Assembly: GCA_038233075.1 (NCBI GenBank)
Contig: JBBSMQ010000008.1
Span: 62,001 to 126,000, forward strand
Source of the DNA: Iamia sp038233075
GTDB lineage: Bacteria; Actinomycetota; Acidimicrobiia; Acidimicrobiales; Iamiaceae
Direction of reading: 5' to 3'
Length of the DNA: 64,000 nucleotides
Shown piece by piece: positions 38,327 to 46,231 of this stretch (position 1 is its first letter; each line of letters starts with the position of its first letter). The translations under genes were made by a program, and so were the position numbers. The notes beneath the pieces were generated by a model. It saw nothing but the letters and a program-made list of their open reading frames with translations, was not told the origin of the DNA and did not search any database.

Positions 38327-40228
38327 GTGACGACAGAGACGACGGTGGCGACGCCGGTGGTCGCGACCCTGGACGCGGTCACCTCGGCACTGCCCGGCGG
38401 TGGTGAGCAGCGACCGGGCCAGCAGGCCATGGCCGCCGCCGTCGAGGGGGCGATCCGCGACGGGCGCCACCTGCTCGTCCAGGCCGGCACAGGGACGGGC
38501 AAGTCCCTGGCCTACCTGGTGCCGGCCGCCCTCTCGGGCCGTCCGGTCGTGATCGCCACCGCCACCAAGGCCCTCCAGGACCAGCTCGTCGGCAAGGACC
38601 TCCCCTTCGTGGCCGAGCACCTCGCCGGCGACCTCACCTTCGCGGTGCTCAAGGGGCGCTCCAACTACGTCTGCCGTCAGCGCCTAGGCGAGATCGAGGC
38701 CGGGTCCCAGCTGGCCCTCGACGGCCTGATCGACCGGGCCCCGGAGGAGGAGCTGGCCACCGTGCGGGCGTGGGCGGCCACGACCCTCAGCGGCGACCGG
38801 GCGGAGCTGCCGATCGAGCCCTCGCCCGCCACGTGGGCCGCGGTCAGCGTCGGTGCCCGCGAGTGCCCGGGCGCACAACGCTGCCCGCAGGGCGACTCCT
38901 GCTTCACCGAGGCGGCCCGCCGGGCCGCAGGCGACGCCGACGTGGTGGTCGTCAACCTCCACCTCTACGGGCTGCACCTCGAGACGGGTGGGGCGGTGCT
39001 GCCCGAGCACGACGTCGTCATCATCGACGAGGCCCACCAGCTGGAGGACGTCATCGCCGCCACCTTCGGCGTCGACCTCACCGCCGGGCGCTTCGCCGCC
39101 CTGGCGCGCACCGCTCGCTCGGTGCTGGAGGACCCGGCCACCAACGACTCGGTGGAGTCCGCCGGCCTGGGCCTGGCGCGGGCCCTGGGGGAGCACGTGG
39201 GCCGTCGCCTGCGGGGGGCGCTGGACCCGGAGATCGCCGACGCCCTGGTGGCAGCCCGCCTGGCCCTGGAGTCGCTAAGTGCCGGGCTGCGGGCCGTCCC
39301 CGCCGACAGGGACGACGAGGCGTCGGCCCGGGCCGTGCGGGCCACCAAGACCACCGCCTTCCTCATGGCCGAGATCGACTCCGTCCTGGCCATCCCGGCT
39401 GGTCACGCGGCGTGGGTCGAGGGACCGGAGGCGTCCCCGTCGTTGCGGATGGCACCGGTCGATGTGGGCCCCACCCTGGCCGAGCGGCTGTGGTCGGAGA
39501 CCACGGCGGTGCTCACCAGCGCGACCATCCCCCCGGCCGCGATCGCCCGTCTCGGTCTGCCCCCGGACGGGGTCGACCAGCTGGACGTGGGCAGCCCGTT
39601 CGACCACGAGCACAACGCCCTGCTCTACTGCGCCGCCCACCTCCCCGACCCGCGCGAGACGGCGTGGGAGGGGGCCGCCCACGCCGAGCTGCGGGCCCTG
39701 ATCGAGGCCGCCGGGGGTCGGACGCTGGCCCTGTTCACCTCCTACCGGGCCATGGACGCCGCCGTCGAGGTGCTGCGCCCCCGTCTCGACGTCCCCGTCC
39801 TGACCCAGCGCGACCGGCCCAAGCCCGCGCTGCTCTCCTCCTTCACCGACGACGAGCCGACGTGCCTGTTCGCCACCATGGGCTTCTGGCAGGGCGTCGA
39901 CGTGCCGGGCCGCACGCTCTCGCTGGTCACCATCGACCGCATCCCCTTCCCCCGGCCCGACGAGCCGCTCATGCAGGCCCGTCGGGAGGCGGCCCGGGCC
40001 GACGCCTTCCGCCTGGTCGACCTGGACCGGGCCGCCACCCTGCTGGCCCAGGGCGCCGGGCGTCTCGTCCGGGGCGCCGACGACCGGGGCGTGGTCGCCG
40101 TGCTCGATCCTCGTCTGGCCAGGAAGTCCTACCGCTGGGATCTGGTCCGGGCCCTGCCCCCCATGCGCCGCACCAAGGACCGCACCGAGGCCGAGGCCTT
40201 CCTCCGTCAGATCACCACCCAGGCCTGA
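38327..40228 (+). CDS. DinG/XPD-family ATP-dependent DNA helicase
   Basis: A 633-residue superfamily 2 helicase. The Walker A GTGTGKS is at 54-60, motif II is DEAH (VIIDEAHQLED), four cysteines of an Fe-S domain are visible (YVCRQR, ECPGAQRC, SCF), and motif VI is QGAGRLVRG. Family members unwind 5'-3' and act on R-loops and stalled forks. The GTG start at 38327 gives the expected N-terminus. It is probably cotranscribed with yihY, 85 bases upstream. Confidence 0.92.
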   Translation: MTTETTVATPVVATLDAVTSALPGGGEQRPGQQAMAAAVEGAIRDGRHLLVQAGTGTGKSLAYLVPAALSGRPVVIATATKALQDQLVGKDLPFVAEHLAGDLTFAVLKGRSNYVCRQRLGEIEAGSQLALDGLIDRAPEEELATVRAWAATTLSGDRAELPIEPSPATWAAVSVGARECPGAQRCPQGDSCFTEAARRAAGDADVVVVNLHLYGLHLETGGAVLPEHDVVIIDEAHQLEDVIAATFGVDLTAGRFAALARTARSVLEDPATNDSVESAGLGLARALGEHVGRRLRGALDPEIADALVAARLALESLSAGLRAVPADRDDEASARAVRATKTTAFLMAEIDSVLAIPAGHAAWVEGPEASPSLRMAPVDVGPTLAERLWSETTAVLTSATIPPAAIARLGLPPDGVDQLDVGSPFDHEHNALLYCAAHLPDPRETAWEGAAHAELRALIEAAGGRTLALFTSYRAMDAAVEVLRPRLDVPVLTQRDRPKPALLSSFTDDEPTCLFATMGFWQGVDVPGRTLSLVTIDRIPFPRPDEPLMQARREAARADAFRLVDLDRAATLLAQGAGRLVRGADDRGVVAVLDPRLARKSYRWDLVRALPPMRRTKDRTEAEAFLRQITTQA

Positions 40229-40319
40229 GCCACCGACCGCACTGCTGGTGATCGGGCTGCAGCCCCACGGGCAGATCGCGATCACGACGACGAGGCGGCG
40301 CCTTGTGGCCAAGACTGGC

Positions 40320-40325
40320 TACAAT
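40320..40325 (+). promoter_or_regulatory. -10 box of the AbrB-type antitoxin gene
   Basis: TACAAT, the closest match to the TATAAT consensus in the window, lies exactly 7 bases before the ATG at 40332. The mRNA should be leaderless. No clear -35. Confidence 0.65.
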
Positions 40326-40331
40326 GCGTCC

Positions 40332-40571
40332 ATGGCGTCGGCGACCAACGCACGGGTGTCCCATCGAGGACAGACGAACCTTCCCGCCGATCTCCGCCAC
40401 CGGTGGGGCATCCACGAGGGTGGAGAGGTCGGGATCATCGACCTCGGCGATGCCGCCCTGCTGGTGCCCGGCGGCGTCGACATCGCCCGGCGGGAGCTCC
40501 GGCGGGTGCTGCGCGATCGCTACGAGGACGCCGTGGCCGCCCTGGACGATCCCGACCTCCGCGACCAGTAG
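40332..40571 (+). CDS. SpoVT/AbrB-type antitoxin
   Basis: A 79-residue protein whose N-terminal half is a swapped-hairpin DNA-binding domain (RVSHRGQTNLPADLRHRWGI, then GEVGIIDLGDAALLVPGG). The C-terminal half is a charged helix likely to bind a toxin. Its TAG stop overlaps the GTG of the toxin gene. The antitoxin is intact while the toxin is broken. Confidence 0.82.
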   Translation: MASATNARVSHRGQTNLPADLRHRWGIHEGGEVGIIDLGDAALLVPGGVDIARRELRRVLRDRYEDAVAALDDPDLRDQ

Positions 40572-41009
40572 TGCCCGCTCCCGGGCGGCAGGTGGTGATC
40601 GATGATCGCCTGCTCATCGAGGAGCTGCTCGTCGGACTGGACGGACCGAGCCGCTCGTGGCACACCACGACCTACTGGTACTGCCGGGCGTGCCGGGCCG
40701 CCGTCGTCGGTGCGGGCGGGCACCTCTCGGGCCCCTTCGCGGGACTCGGCCCCGCGACCAGGAACTCGCCATCGCCAGCCTGCTCACCCTGACCGATGAG
40801 ATCGGACTCCCCGAGCCCAAACCGTCGTGCCGGCCATGGCCGACCTGGCCAGCCGTCACCCCCGGCTCAACCTGCCGAACCTGGAGGCGGTCGCTGCCAC
40901 CAAGGCCCTCGGGGCGACGCTCTGGTTGTCTGAGCCGTCCGCCGCCGGAGTCCTCCCCGGCGTCCTCGAGTCCGAGGGCATCCCGTGGGAGCCCATCTCG
41001 CTCAGGTGA
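40571..41009 (+). pseudogene. PIN-like toxin, two frameshifts
   Basis: From GTG 40571 the frame reads PAPGRQVVIDDRLLIEELLV, then WHTTTYWYCRACRAAVVGAG. Homology passes to a second frame (ELAIASLLTLTDEIGLPEP, ~40760) and to a third (VVPAMADLASRHPRLNLPNL, then LGATLWLSEPSAAGVLPGV), ending at 41009. Joined, the product aligns end to end with the intact toxin at 54607-55011 (IDD start, RLNL, GAT-LSE, GIPWE/GIPFE). The locus is therefore a toxin knockout beside a working antitoxin, or contains two read errors. Confidence 0.7.
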
Positions 41010-41052
41010 TCTGGAGCTGGCCCCGCCCGGGACCCGCCTCGACAGCGGGACC

Positions 41053-41916
41053 TCAGAAGCCCAGTCGGTGGAAGGACTCGGGGCGGCGCTGCCAGTCCTT
41101 GTCGACCTTGACGGCCAGCTCCACGTAGACGCCCTCGGGGAGCTGGGCCCGGACTCGGGTGCCGACCTCCTTGAGCACCGCGCCCCTCCGCCCGATGACG
41201 ATCCCCTTCTGTGAGTCGCGCTCGACCAGGATCTCGACGCGGATGCGGGGCCACTCCCACTCGGTGACCCGGGTCGCGATGGAGTGGGGCACCTCGTCGC
41301 GGGTGACGGCGAGCAGCTGCTCGCGGACCAGCTCGGCCACCCACACCTCGTCGGGCGACTCCCGCACCACCTCGTCGGGGTAGAAGGGCGGGCCCTCGGG
41401 CATGCGCTCCACCAGCAGGCGCACCAGCGTGTCGACGCCCTCACCGGTGAGGGCCGAGACCGGCACGTACTCCGAGGCCGGCAGGTCCCCGGCGGCAGCC
41501 AGCTGGGCGAGGATGGTGTCGCGGCTGGCGGCGTCGACCTTGTTGACGACCACGATGCCGTCGGCCGGCAGCCGCCGCGCCACCCACCGGTCGCCGGGGC
41601 CGACCGGTGCGGTGGCGTCGATGACCAGGCAGACGACATCGACGTCGCGCGTGGCTTCGGCGGCGGTGTCGTTGAGGTGCTCGCCGAGCGCGGTCCGAGG
41701 CTTGTGGATGCCCGGGGTGTCGACGAAGACGACCTGGGTCCCCCCGTCGGGATCGCCGCCCCGGTCTGGGGGCAGGTGCAACACCCCCCGCACCTGGGAG
41801 CGCGTGGTCTGGGGCTTGTCCGAGGTGATGGCCACCTTGGTGCCGAGGATCTGGTTGAGGAGCGTGGACTTGCCCACGTTGGGTCGCCCCACCAACGTCA
41901 CGAAGCCCGACCTCAT
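41053..41916 (-). CDS. era: GTPase Era
   Basis: A 287-residue 16S rRNA-binding assembly GTPase. G1 is GRPNVGKS (10-17), G3 DTPGIHKPR, and G4 NKVD. The C-terminal KH domain includes RDSQKGIVIGRRGAVLKEVG. It follows corC by 59 bases in the phoH-ybeY-corC-era cluster conserved in actinobacteria. Confidence 0.97.
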   Translation of the reverse strand: MRSGFVTLVGRPNVGKSTLLNQILGTKVAITSDKPQTTRSQVRGVLHLPPDRGGDPDGGTQVVFVDTPGIHKPRTALGEHLNDTAAEATRDVDVVCLVIDATAPVGPGDRWVARRLPADGIVVVNKVDAASRDTILAQLAAAGDLPASEYVPVSALTGEGVDTLVRLLVERMPEGPPFYPDEVVRESPDEVWVAELVREQLLAVTRDEVPHSIATRVTEWEWPRIRVEILVERDSQKGIVIGRRGAVLKEVGTRVRAQLPEGVYVELAVKVDKDWQRRPESFHRLGF

Positions 41917-41975
41917 CGGTGCCGGGGGTCCCGGTCCGGAGGTCCGACGGGTGCGTGGAGCTGCACCAGCCGCCC

Positions 41976-43346
41976 TCAGTCGTCCTCGTCGTCGGGGTCG
42001 GGCGGCGGGGTCGGGTCGGGCGTGACCCGCACCCGCAGGATCCGGCGCCCCTGGATCCGCTCGGCTCGGAGCACCACGCCGTCGACGGAGGCCTCCTCGC
42101 CCTCGACGGGCACGTGGCCGAGGGCCTGGATCAGCACGCCGGCCACGGTGTCGACGTCGCCGCCGGGGAGGTCAATGCCCATGAGCTCACGGGCGTCGTC
42201 GACGGTGAGGCGGGCGTTCACACGGTAGGAGCCGCCGGCCACGGGCTCGACTCGGGCGTCCTCCACGTCGAACTCGTCGACGATCTCGCCGACCAGCTCC
42301 TCGATGAGGTCCTCGAGGGTCACCAGGCCGGCCGTGCCTCCGTACTCGTCGACGGCGATCGCCATGTGGAACTGCTCGGCCTGCATCTCCCGCAGGAGCT
42401 CGGCCACCCGCTTGGTCTCGGGCACGAACATCACCGGCCGCATGACCGCGGTGACCGGCTCGTGCTCCTGGCCGTCGCGCTCGACGCGCATCAGGTCCCG
42501 GGCGAAGACCAGCCCGAGCACCGCGTCGAGTCCCTTGTCAGCGTCGTAGACGGGGATGCGGCTGTAGCCGTTGAGCAGGACGACCTCCATGGTGTCGAGG
42601 GCCCTGAAGTCCGAGGCGACGCCGACCATGTCGGTGCGGGGGACCATCACCGACCGCACGATGGTGTCGCCGAACTCGAGGATGCGGCGGATCAGGTGGC
42701 GCTCCTCGTGCTCGATCACGTCGGCCTCGGCCGCCTCCTCGGCAAACGCCAGCAGCTCGTCCTCGGACACCCACGGACCCTTCTCGAGGCCCTTGCCCGG
42801 GAGCAGCACGTTGGTGAGCCCGATCAGGCCCCGCGAGATCATGCGCAGGGGCCAGAAGCAGGCCAGGGCGCGCACCGGCCGGGCGGTGAAGAGCCCGGCC
42901 CGCTCCGGGTTCTGGATGGCCCAGGTCTTGGGGGCGGCCTCGGCCAGGACGAACACGACGACAACGTTCACGAACACGCCGACAGCGACGCCGATGCTGC
43001 CGAAGAGCTGCTCGGCCAGGAGGGTGGTGAGGGCGGTCTGGACCGCCTGGAGGCCGAGCACCACCAGCAGGAGCGGGTTGATGAACCGTTCCGGATGGGT
43101 CACCAGCCACAGCAGCGACGGAGCCCCCCGGCGACCGTCCTCCCGCAGGGCGGCGGCGCGGGCCCGCGTCATCCGGGTGAGGCCCGTCTCGGCCAGGGCG
43201 AGGAACATCAGCCCGAGCAGCAGGACGGCCAGCGCCGCCAGCATGGCCACCTGGGCCCCACCGAAGGCGGGATCACCACCCCCGGTCGGTGCCACCGCAT
43301 CACCGCCAGGCGCGAAGCCCAGCAGCCCGAGGACTGCGATCACCAT
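41976..43346 (-). CDS. CNNM/CorC-family hemolysin-like protein
   Basis: A 456-residue membrane protein: DUF21 transmembrane domain (about four spans to ~200), a CBS pair (VMVPRTDMVGV, AVMRPVMFVPETKRV), and the CorC/HlyC C-terminal domain (VDEYGGTAGLVTLEDLIEELVG). Members are implicated in Mg/Co efflux. The ATG at 43346 overlaps the ybeY stop (ATGGTGA), indicating coupling. Confidence 0.93.
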   Translation of the reverse strand: MVIAVLGLLGFAPGGDAVAPTGGGDPAFGGAQVAMLAALAVLLLGLMFLALAETGLTRMTRARAAALREDGRRGAPSLLWLVTHPERFINPLLLVVLGLQAVQTALTTLLAEQLFGSIGVAVGVFVNVVVVFVLAEAAPKTWAIQNPERAGLFTARPVRALACFWPLRMISRGLIGLTNVLLPGKGLEKGPWVSEDELLAFAEEAAEADVIEHEERHLIRRILEFGDTIVRSVMVPRTDMVGVASDFRALDTMEVVLLNGYSRIPVYDADKGLDAVLGLVFARDLMRVERDGQEHEPVTAVMRPVMFVPETKRVAELLREMQAEQFHMAIAVDEYGGTAGLVTLEDLIEELVGEIVDEFDVEDARVEPVAGGSYRVNARLTVDDARELMGIDLPGGDVDTVAGVLIQALGHVPVEGEEASVDGVVLRAERIQGRRILRVRVTPDPTPPPDPDDEDD

Positions 43347-43927
43347 CGGGTGCGCCACGGGTCACCGGCCAGGGGCCCGTGGAGGGCGGCCAGGAGGGCC
43401 CGCTCCCGGCGCTGCATGTGCTCGCGGTCGTCGCCGAGGGCGTGGTCGTGGCCCAGCAGGTGGAGGGCGCCGTGCACGATCAGCAGGGCCAGCTCGCCGG
43501 CCTCGTCACCGGCGTGCTCGGAGGCCTGGGCGGCCGCGACCGAGGGGCAGATGACGATGTCGCCCACGACACCGGGGGGTCCGACGCCGTGGGGTCCGAC
43601 GCCGTCAGCACCGGATGCGTCGCGGCCGTCGACGGGGAAGGCGAGCACGTCGGTGGGGCCGTCGAAACCCATGTGGGTAGCGTTGAGCGCCGCCATCGCC
43701 TCGGCGCTCACGAACGTGAGACCCGCCTGAGCCCCGGCCCCGACGCCCTCCGCGGCAAGGAAGGCGGCGAACAGGGAGGCCCAGCGCCGGGCGTCGACGG
43801 GCTCGGCGCACTCCACCCCGACGGTCACATCGATGTCGTCGGTCCCTCCGTCACGGGCAGCAGACCCCGCCCCCTCGTCGACCGCCGATGCGTTCACCGG
43901 TCGGGAGGGTCCGGTGCGCTTGATCAT
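43340..43927 (-). CDS. ybeY: endoribonuclease/rRNA maturation factor YbeY
   Basis: A single-strand RNase in 16S 3'-end maturation and ribosome quality control. The zinc motif HGALHLLGHDH is at 152-162 (H152, H156, H162). A Gly/Asp/Pro-rich insertion at ~102-121 comes from a duplicated GGGGTCCGACGCCGT stretch. The start codon lies inside one arm of a long-range inverted repeat (43924-43933 with 43978-43987) that could control translation. The first ~30 residues have no family homology, so a later start is possible. Confidence 0.94.
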   Translation of the reverse strand: MIKRTGPSRPVNASAVDEGAGSAARDGGTDDIDVTVGVECAEPVDARRWASLFAAFLAAEGVGAGAQAGLTFVSAEAMAALNATHMGFDGPTDVLAFPVDGRDASGADGVGPHGVGPPGVVGDIVICPSVAAAQASEHAGDEAGELALLIVHGALHLLGHDHALGDDREHMQRRERALLAALHGPLAGDPWRTRW

Positions 43928-43988
43928 TGGTGCACCATCCCGTCATCGGGTACACCAAGGACGTCGATCGTCGCCGAGCACCAATGAG

Positions 43989-44058
43989 CGCCGCCGGCTC
44001 CGCAAGCTCCGCCGCCGGAGGGCCCGTACCGTCTGGTTCGCTCGCTGCGCTCGCTCAC
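43989..44058. repeat. 70-bp intergenic repeat, family J copy 1
   Basis: A 70-base element ending TTCGCTCGCTGCGCTCGCTC, overlapping the stop codon of phoH. It is close to identical to 46158-46227, and its 3' half recurs at 54041-54110. All three are 70 bases. Between this element and ybeY lies the 54-base spacer of the ybeY inverted repeat. Confidence 0.7.
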
Positions 44059-45062
44059 TGGTGACGGGCGAGGCGGGGGGTGGCTTCGGCCCGATCGTAG
44101 GCATCGACGATGTCGGACACGATGCGGTGGCGGACCACGTCGCTGCGGTCGAGGTGCACGAAGCCGAGCCCCTCGATGCCGCCGAGGGTGGCCTCCAACC
44201 CGGCCAGGCCGCTGCGGCCGCCGGGGACATCGGCCTGGGTGGTGTCGCCGGTGACGACGGCCTGGGACCCGAAGCCGATGCGGGTGAGGAACATCTTCAT
44301 CTGCTCGGGCGTGGTGTTCTGGGCCTCGTCCAGGATGATGAAGCTGGCGTTGAGGGTGCGACCCCGCATGAAGGCGAGGGGGGCCACCTCCACCGCGCCC
44401 CGCTCCAGCAGCCGCTGCGAGCCCTCGGGACCGACCATGTCGTGGAGGGCGTCGTAGAGGGGGCGCAGGTAGGGGTCGACCTTGGCCATGAGGTCACCGG
44501 GGAGGAAGCCCAGGCGCTCGCCCGCCTCGACCGCGGGCCGGGTGAGCAGGATGCGGTCGACGTCCTTCGCCTGCAGGCCCTGCACCGCCATGGCCACCGC
44601 CAGCCAGGACTTGCCGGTGCCGGCCGGGCCCAGGCCGAAGGTGACGATGTTCTCGCGGATGGCATCGACGTAGCGCTTCTGGCCTGCGGTCTTGGGCCGG
44701 ACGGTGCGGCCCCGCCCCGCCCGCAGGACCTCGGAGGTGAGCACCTCCGACGGGCTCTCGTGGTTGCGCACCATCTCGATGGTGCGCCCGACGGTGGCCG
44801 GGTCGAGGGCCGCGCCGCGCTGCACCAGGGCGACGAGCTCGTCGACCAGGCGGGCCACGTCGCCCACGTCGTCACCGTCGATCGCCACCTCGTTGCCCCG
44901 GACCACCAGGCGGGTGGAGGGGAAGGCGGCCTCGATGAGGCGGAGGTTCTCGTCGTGAGCTCCGAGGAGGGGCGTCATGAGGTGGTTGCCGGGGATGTTG
45001 ATCTTCACCTGCGTCGACGCCACCGGGCCTCCGAGACGGGCGCGCCGACGGTCGGCGCGCAC
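44055..45062 (-). CDS. phoH: PhoH-family ATPase
   Basis: A 335-residue PhoH-like protein. An N-terminal KH-like region is followed by the ATPase domain with Walker A GPAGTGKS, Walker B FIILDEAQN and the TGDTTQADVP motif. It is linked to RNA metabolism beside YbeY. The GTG at 45062 is 13 bases after a TAGGAT -10 box (45080-45075). A second GTG at 45023 (VASTQVKINIPG) is also plausible. The last codon overlaps repeat J1. Confidence 0.93.
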   Translation of the reverse strand: MRADRRRARLGGPVASTQVKINIPGNHLMTPLLGAHDENLRLIEAAFPSTRLVVRGNEVAIDGDDVGDVARLVDELVALVQRGAALDPATVGRTIEMVRNHESPSEVLTSEVLRAGRGRTVRPKTAGQKRYVDAIRENIVTFGLGPAGTGKSWLAVAMAVQGLQAKDVDRILLTRPAVEAGERLGFLPGDLMAKVDPYLRPLYDALHDMVGPEGSQRLLERGAVEVAPLAFMRGRTLNASFIILDEAQNTTPEQMKMFLTRIGFGSQAVVTGDTTQADVPGGRSGLAGLEATLGGIEGLGFVHLDRSDVVRHRIVSDIVDAYDRAEATPRLARHQ

Positions 45063-45139
45063 GCGAGGGCGATGATCCTACCGGCGCGCCGCTCGCCGTC
45101 GTCCGAGCCGGGCCGACCGCCGGCGGTAGGGTCGCCCTC

Positions 45140-45700
45140 GTGGAGGGGACGGCGCCCGGCGGAGGCGACGACCTCGTCGCCGACCTCACCCGCTTCCTCG
45201 CCGAGCAGCGGGCCGACGCGGCCGCCGCCGGCCGGGCCCGGGAGCGGTGGCTGCGCCAGGCCGCCGACGAGGAGGCCTTGGTGGCCGGGGTCCTGCTCGA
45301 CCTGGCCGAGCGGGCTGACACGGTGATGGTGCAGGGGGTGGCCAGCCGGACCCACCGGGGGCAAGTCCGGGGGGTGGGCGAGGACTTCGTGGCTCTGCGC
45401 ACCCGACGGACCGACGTCCTGCTCCCGTTCGACGCCGTGGTGGCCATCCGCCCCGAGGGCGAGCCCCTGGCGGGAGCGACTCGGGCCCAGGCCCTCGACC
45501 TCGGGCTGGCCGAGGCCCTCGCCGCCGTGGCCGGCGACCGGCCCCGCGTCCTGCTGGTGAGCCGGGACGGCACCGGCCAGTCGGGCACCCTCTGCGCCGT
45601 GGGGCGCGACGTGCTCACCCTGCGCCTGGCCGAGGCCGCGGGCACCGTCTACGTGCCCATCGCGTCGGTCGCCGAGGTCACCCTCGCCGACGAGCGCTGA
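45140..45700 (+). CDS. conserved hypothetical with two Sm/SH3-like repeats
   Basis: A 186-residue soluble protein I do not recognise by name. After a helical N-terminus (LVADLTRFLAEQRADAAAAG, RARERWLRQAADEEALVAGV) come two related beta-rich segments: TMVQ...RGVGEDFVALR...LLPFDAVVAI and VLLVSRDGT...AVGRDVLTLR...YVPIASVAEV. The repeated 'VGxDxxxLR' and 'xxPxxxVxxx' pattern suggests a duplicated small barrel. GTG 45140 lies 8 bases after a TAGGGT -10 box, so it is leaderless. It is divergent from phoH. Confidence 0.8.
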   Translation: MEGTAPGGGDDLVADLTRFLAEQRADAAAAGRARERWLRQAADEEALVAGVLLDLAERADTVMVQGVASRTHRGQVRGVGEDFVALRTRRTDVLLPFDAVVAIRPEGEPLAGATRAQALDLGLAEALAAVAGDRPRVLLVSRDGTGQSGTLCAVGRDVLTLRLAEAAGTVYVPIASVAEVTLADER

Positions 45701-45721
45701 GCCCCGGGGAGCGGTGCGCCG

Positions 45722-45904
45722 TCAGTCGGCGTCGTGGGTGACGGCTTCGGGGTAGAGGTGCTCGAGGGTGCCGGGCTCGATCTTGCACGTCTCGATGAAG
45801 CTGTCGACCTCGTGCTCCTGGAGGCGGATGACCCGCCCGAAGCGGTAGGCCGGCAGCTGGCCACCGTCGATGAAGCGGTAGAGCGTCCGAGAGGTGATGC
45901 CGAG
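45722..45904 (-). pseudogene. excisionase-type HTH regulator, headless remnant
   Basis: Codes for LGITSRTLYRFIDGGQLPAY, RFGRVIRLQEHEVDSFIETC and a normal C-terminus, matching MerR/excisionase-like HTH proteins of actinobacteria from the middle of the HTH onward. Upstream of 45904 the frame stays open but reads unrelated low-complexity residues. The first ~20 codons and the promoter are missing. Confidence 0.65.
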
Positions 45905-46090
45905 GCCACCCTCACCGACGCCTGGGGACGGGGCCCCACCGACGACGAGATCACGCCCTACTGGACCGACGTGGTCGAGCTGAACCGACCCCTGCTCCCG
46001 AACCGCGACAACCCCGACCTCATCTTCTCCGGTCAGGTCTTTCGCCTCCCCGACCCCCCACCGGCCCCCGCGCCACCACCGGCCCCCTGA
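45899..46090 (+). pseudogene. LysM-type protein, C-terminal remnant
   Basis: The plus strand reads AEATLTDAWGRGPTDDEITP, YWTDVVELNRPLLPNRDNPD and LIFSGQVFRLP, the end of a LysM-like domain as found at C-termini of actinobacterial proteins, then a Pro/Ala tail and stop. Its upstream part is absent. It begins exactly where the headless HTH gene on the other strand ends, with six shared bases. Confidence 0.6.
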
Positions 46091-46157
46091 GGGGTCGGGC
46101 GCGCCAGGCCCGTCCTCAGCCGGTGACGCGCCCCACGTCGGCGACAGGCGTCGTCGG

Positions 46158-46227
46158 CGCCGCCGGCGCCGCAAGCTCCGCCGTCGGAGGACCCGTGCCG
46201 TCTGGTTCGCTCGCAGCGCTCGCTCAC
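46158..46227. repeat. 70-bp intergenic repeat, family J copy 2
   Basis: About 90% identical to 43989-44058 and also placed at the 3' end of a minus-strand gene (it ends 5 bases before the carboxyltransferase stop). It contains the imperfect repeat TTCGCTCGCAGCGCTCGCTC. Confidence 0.7.
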
Positions 46228-46231
46228 GCGA

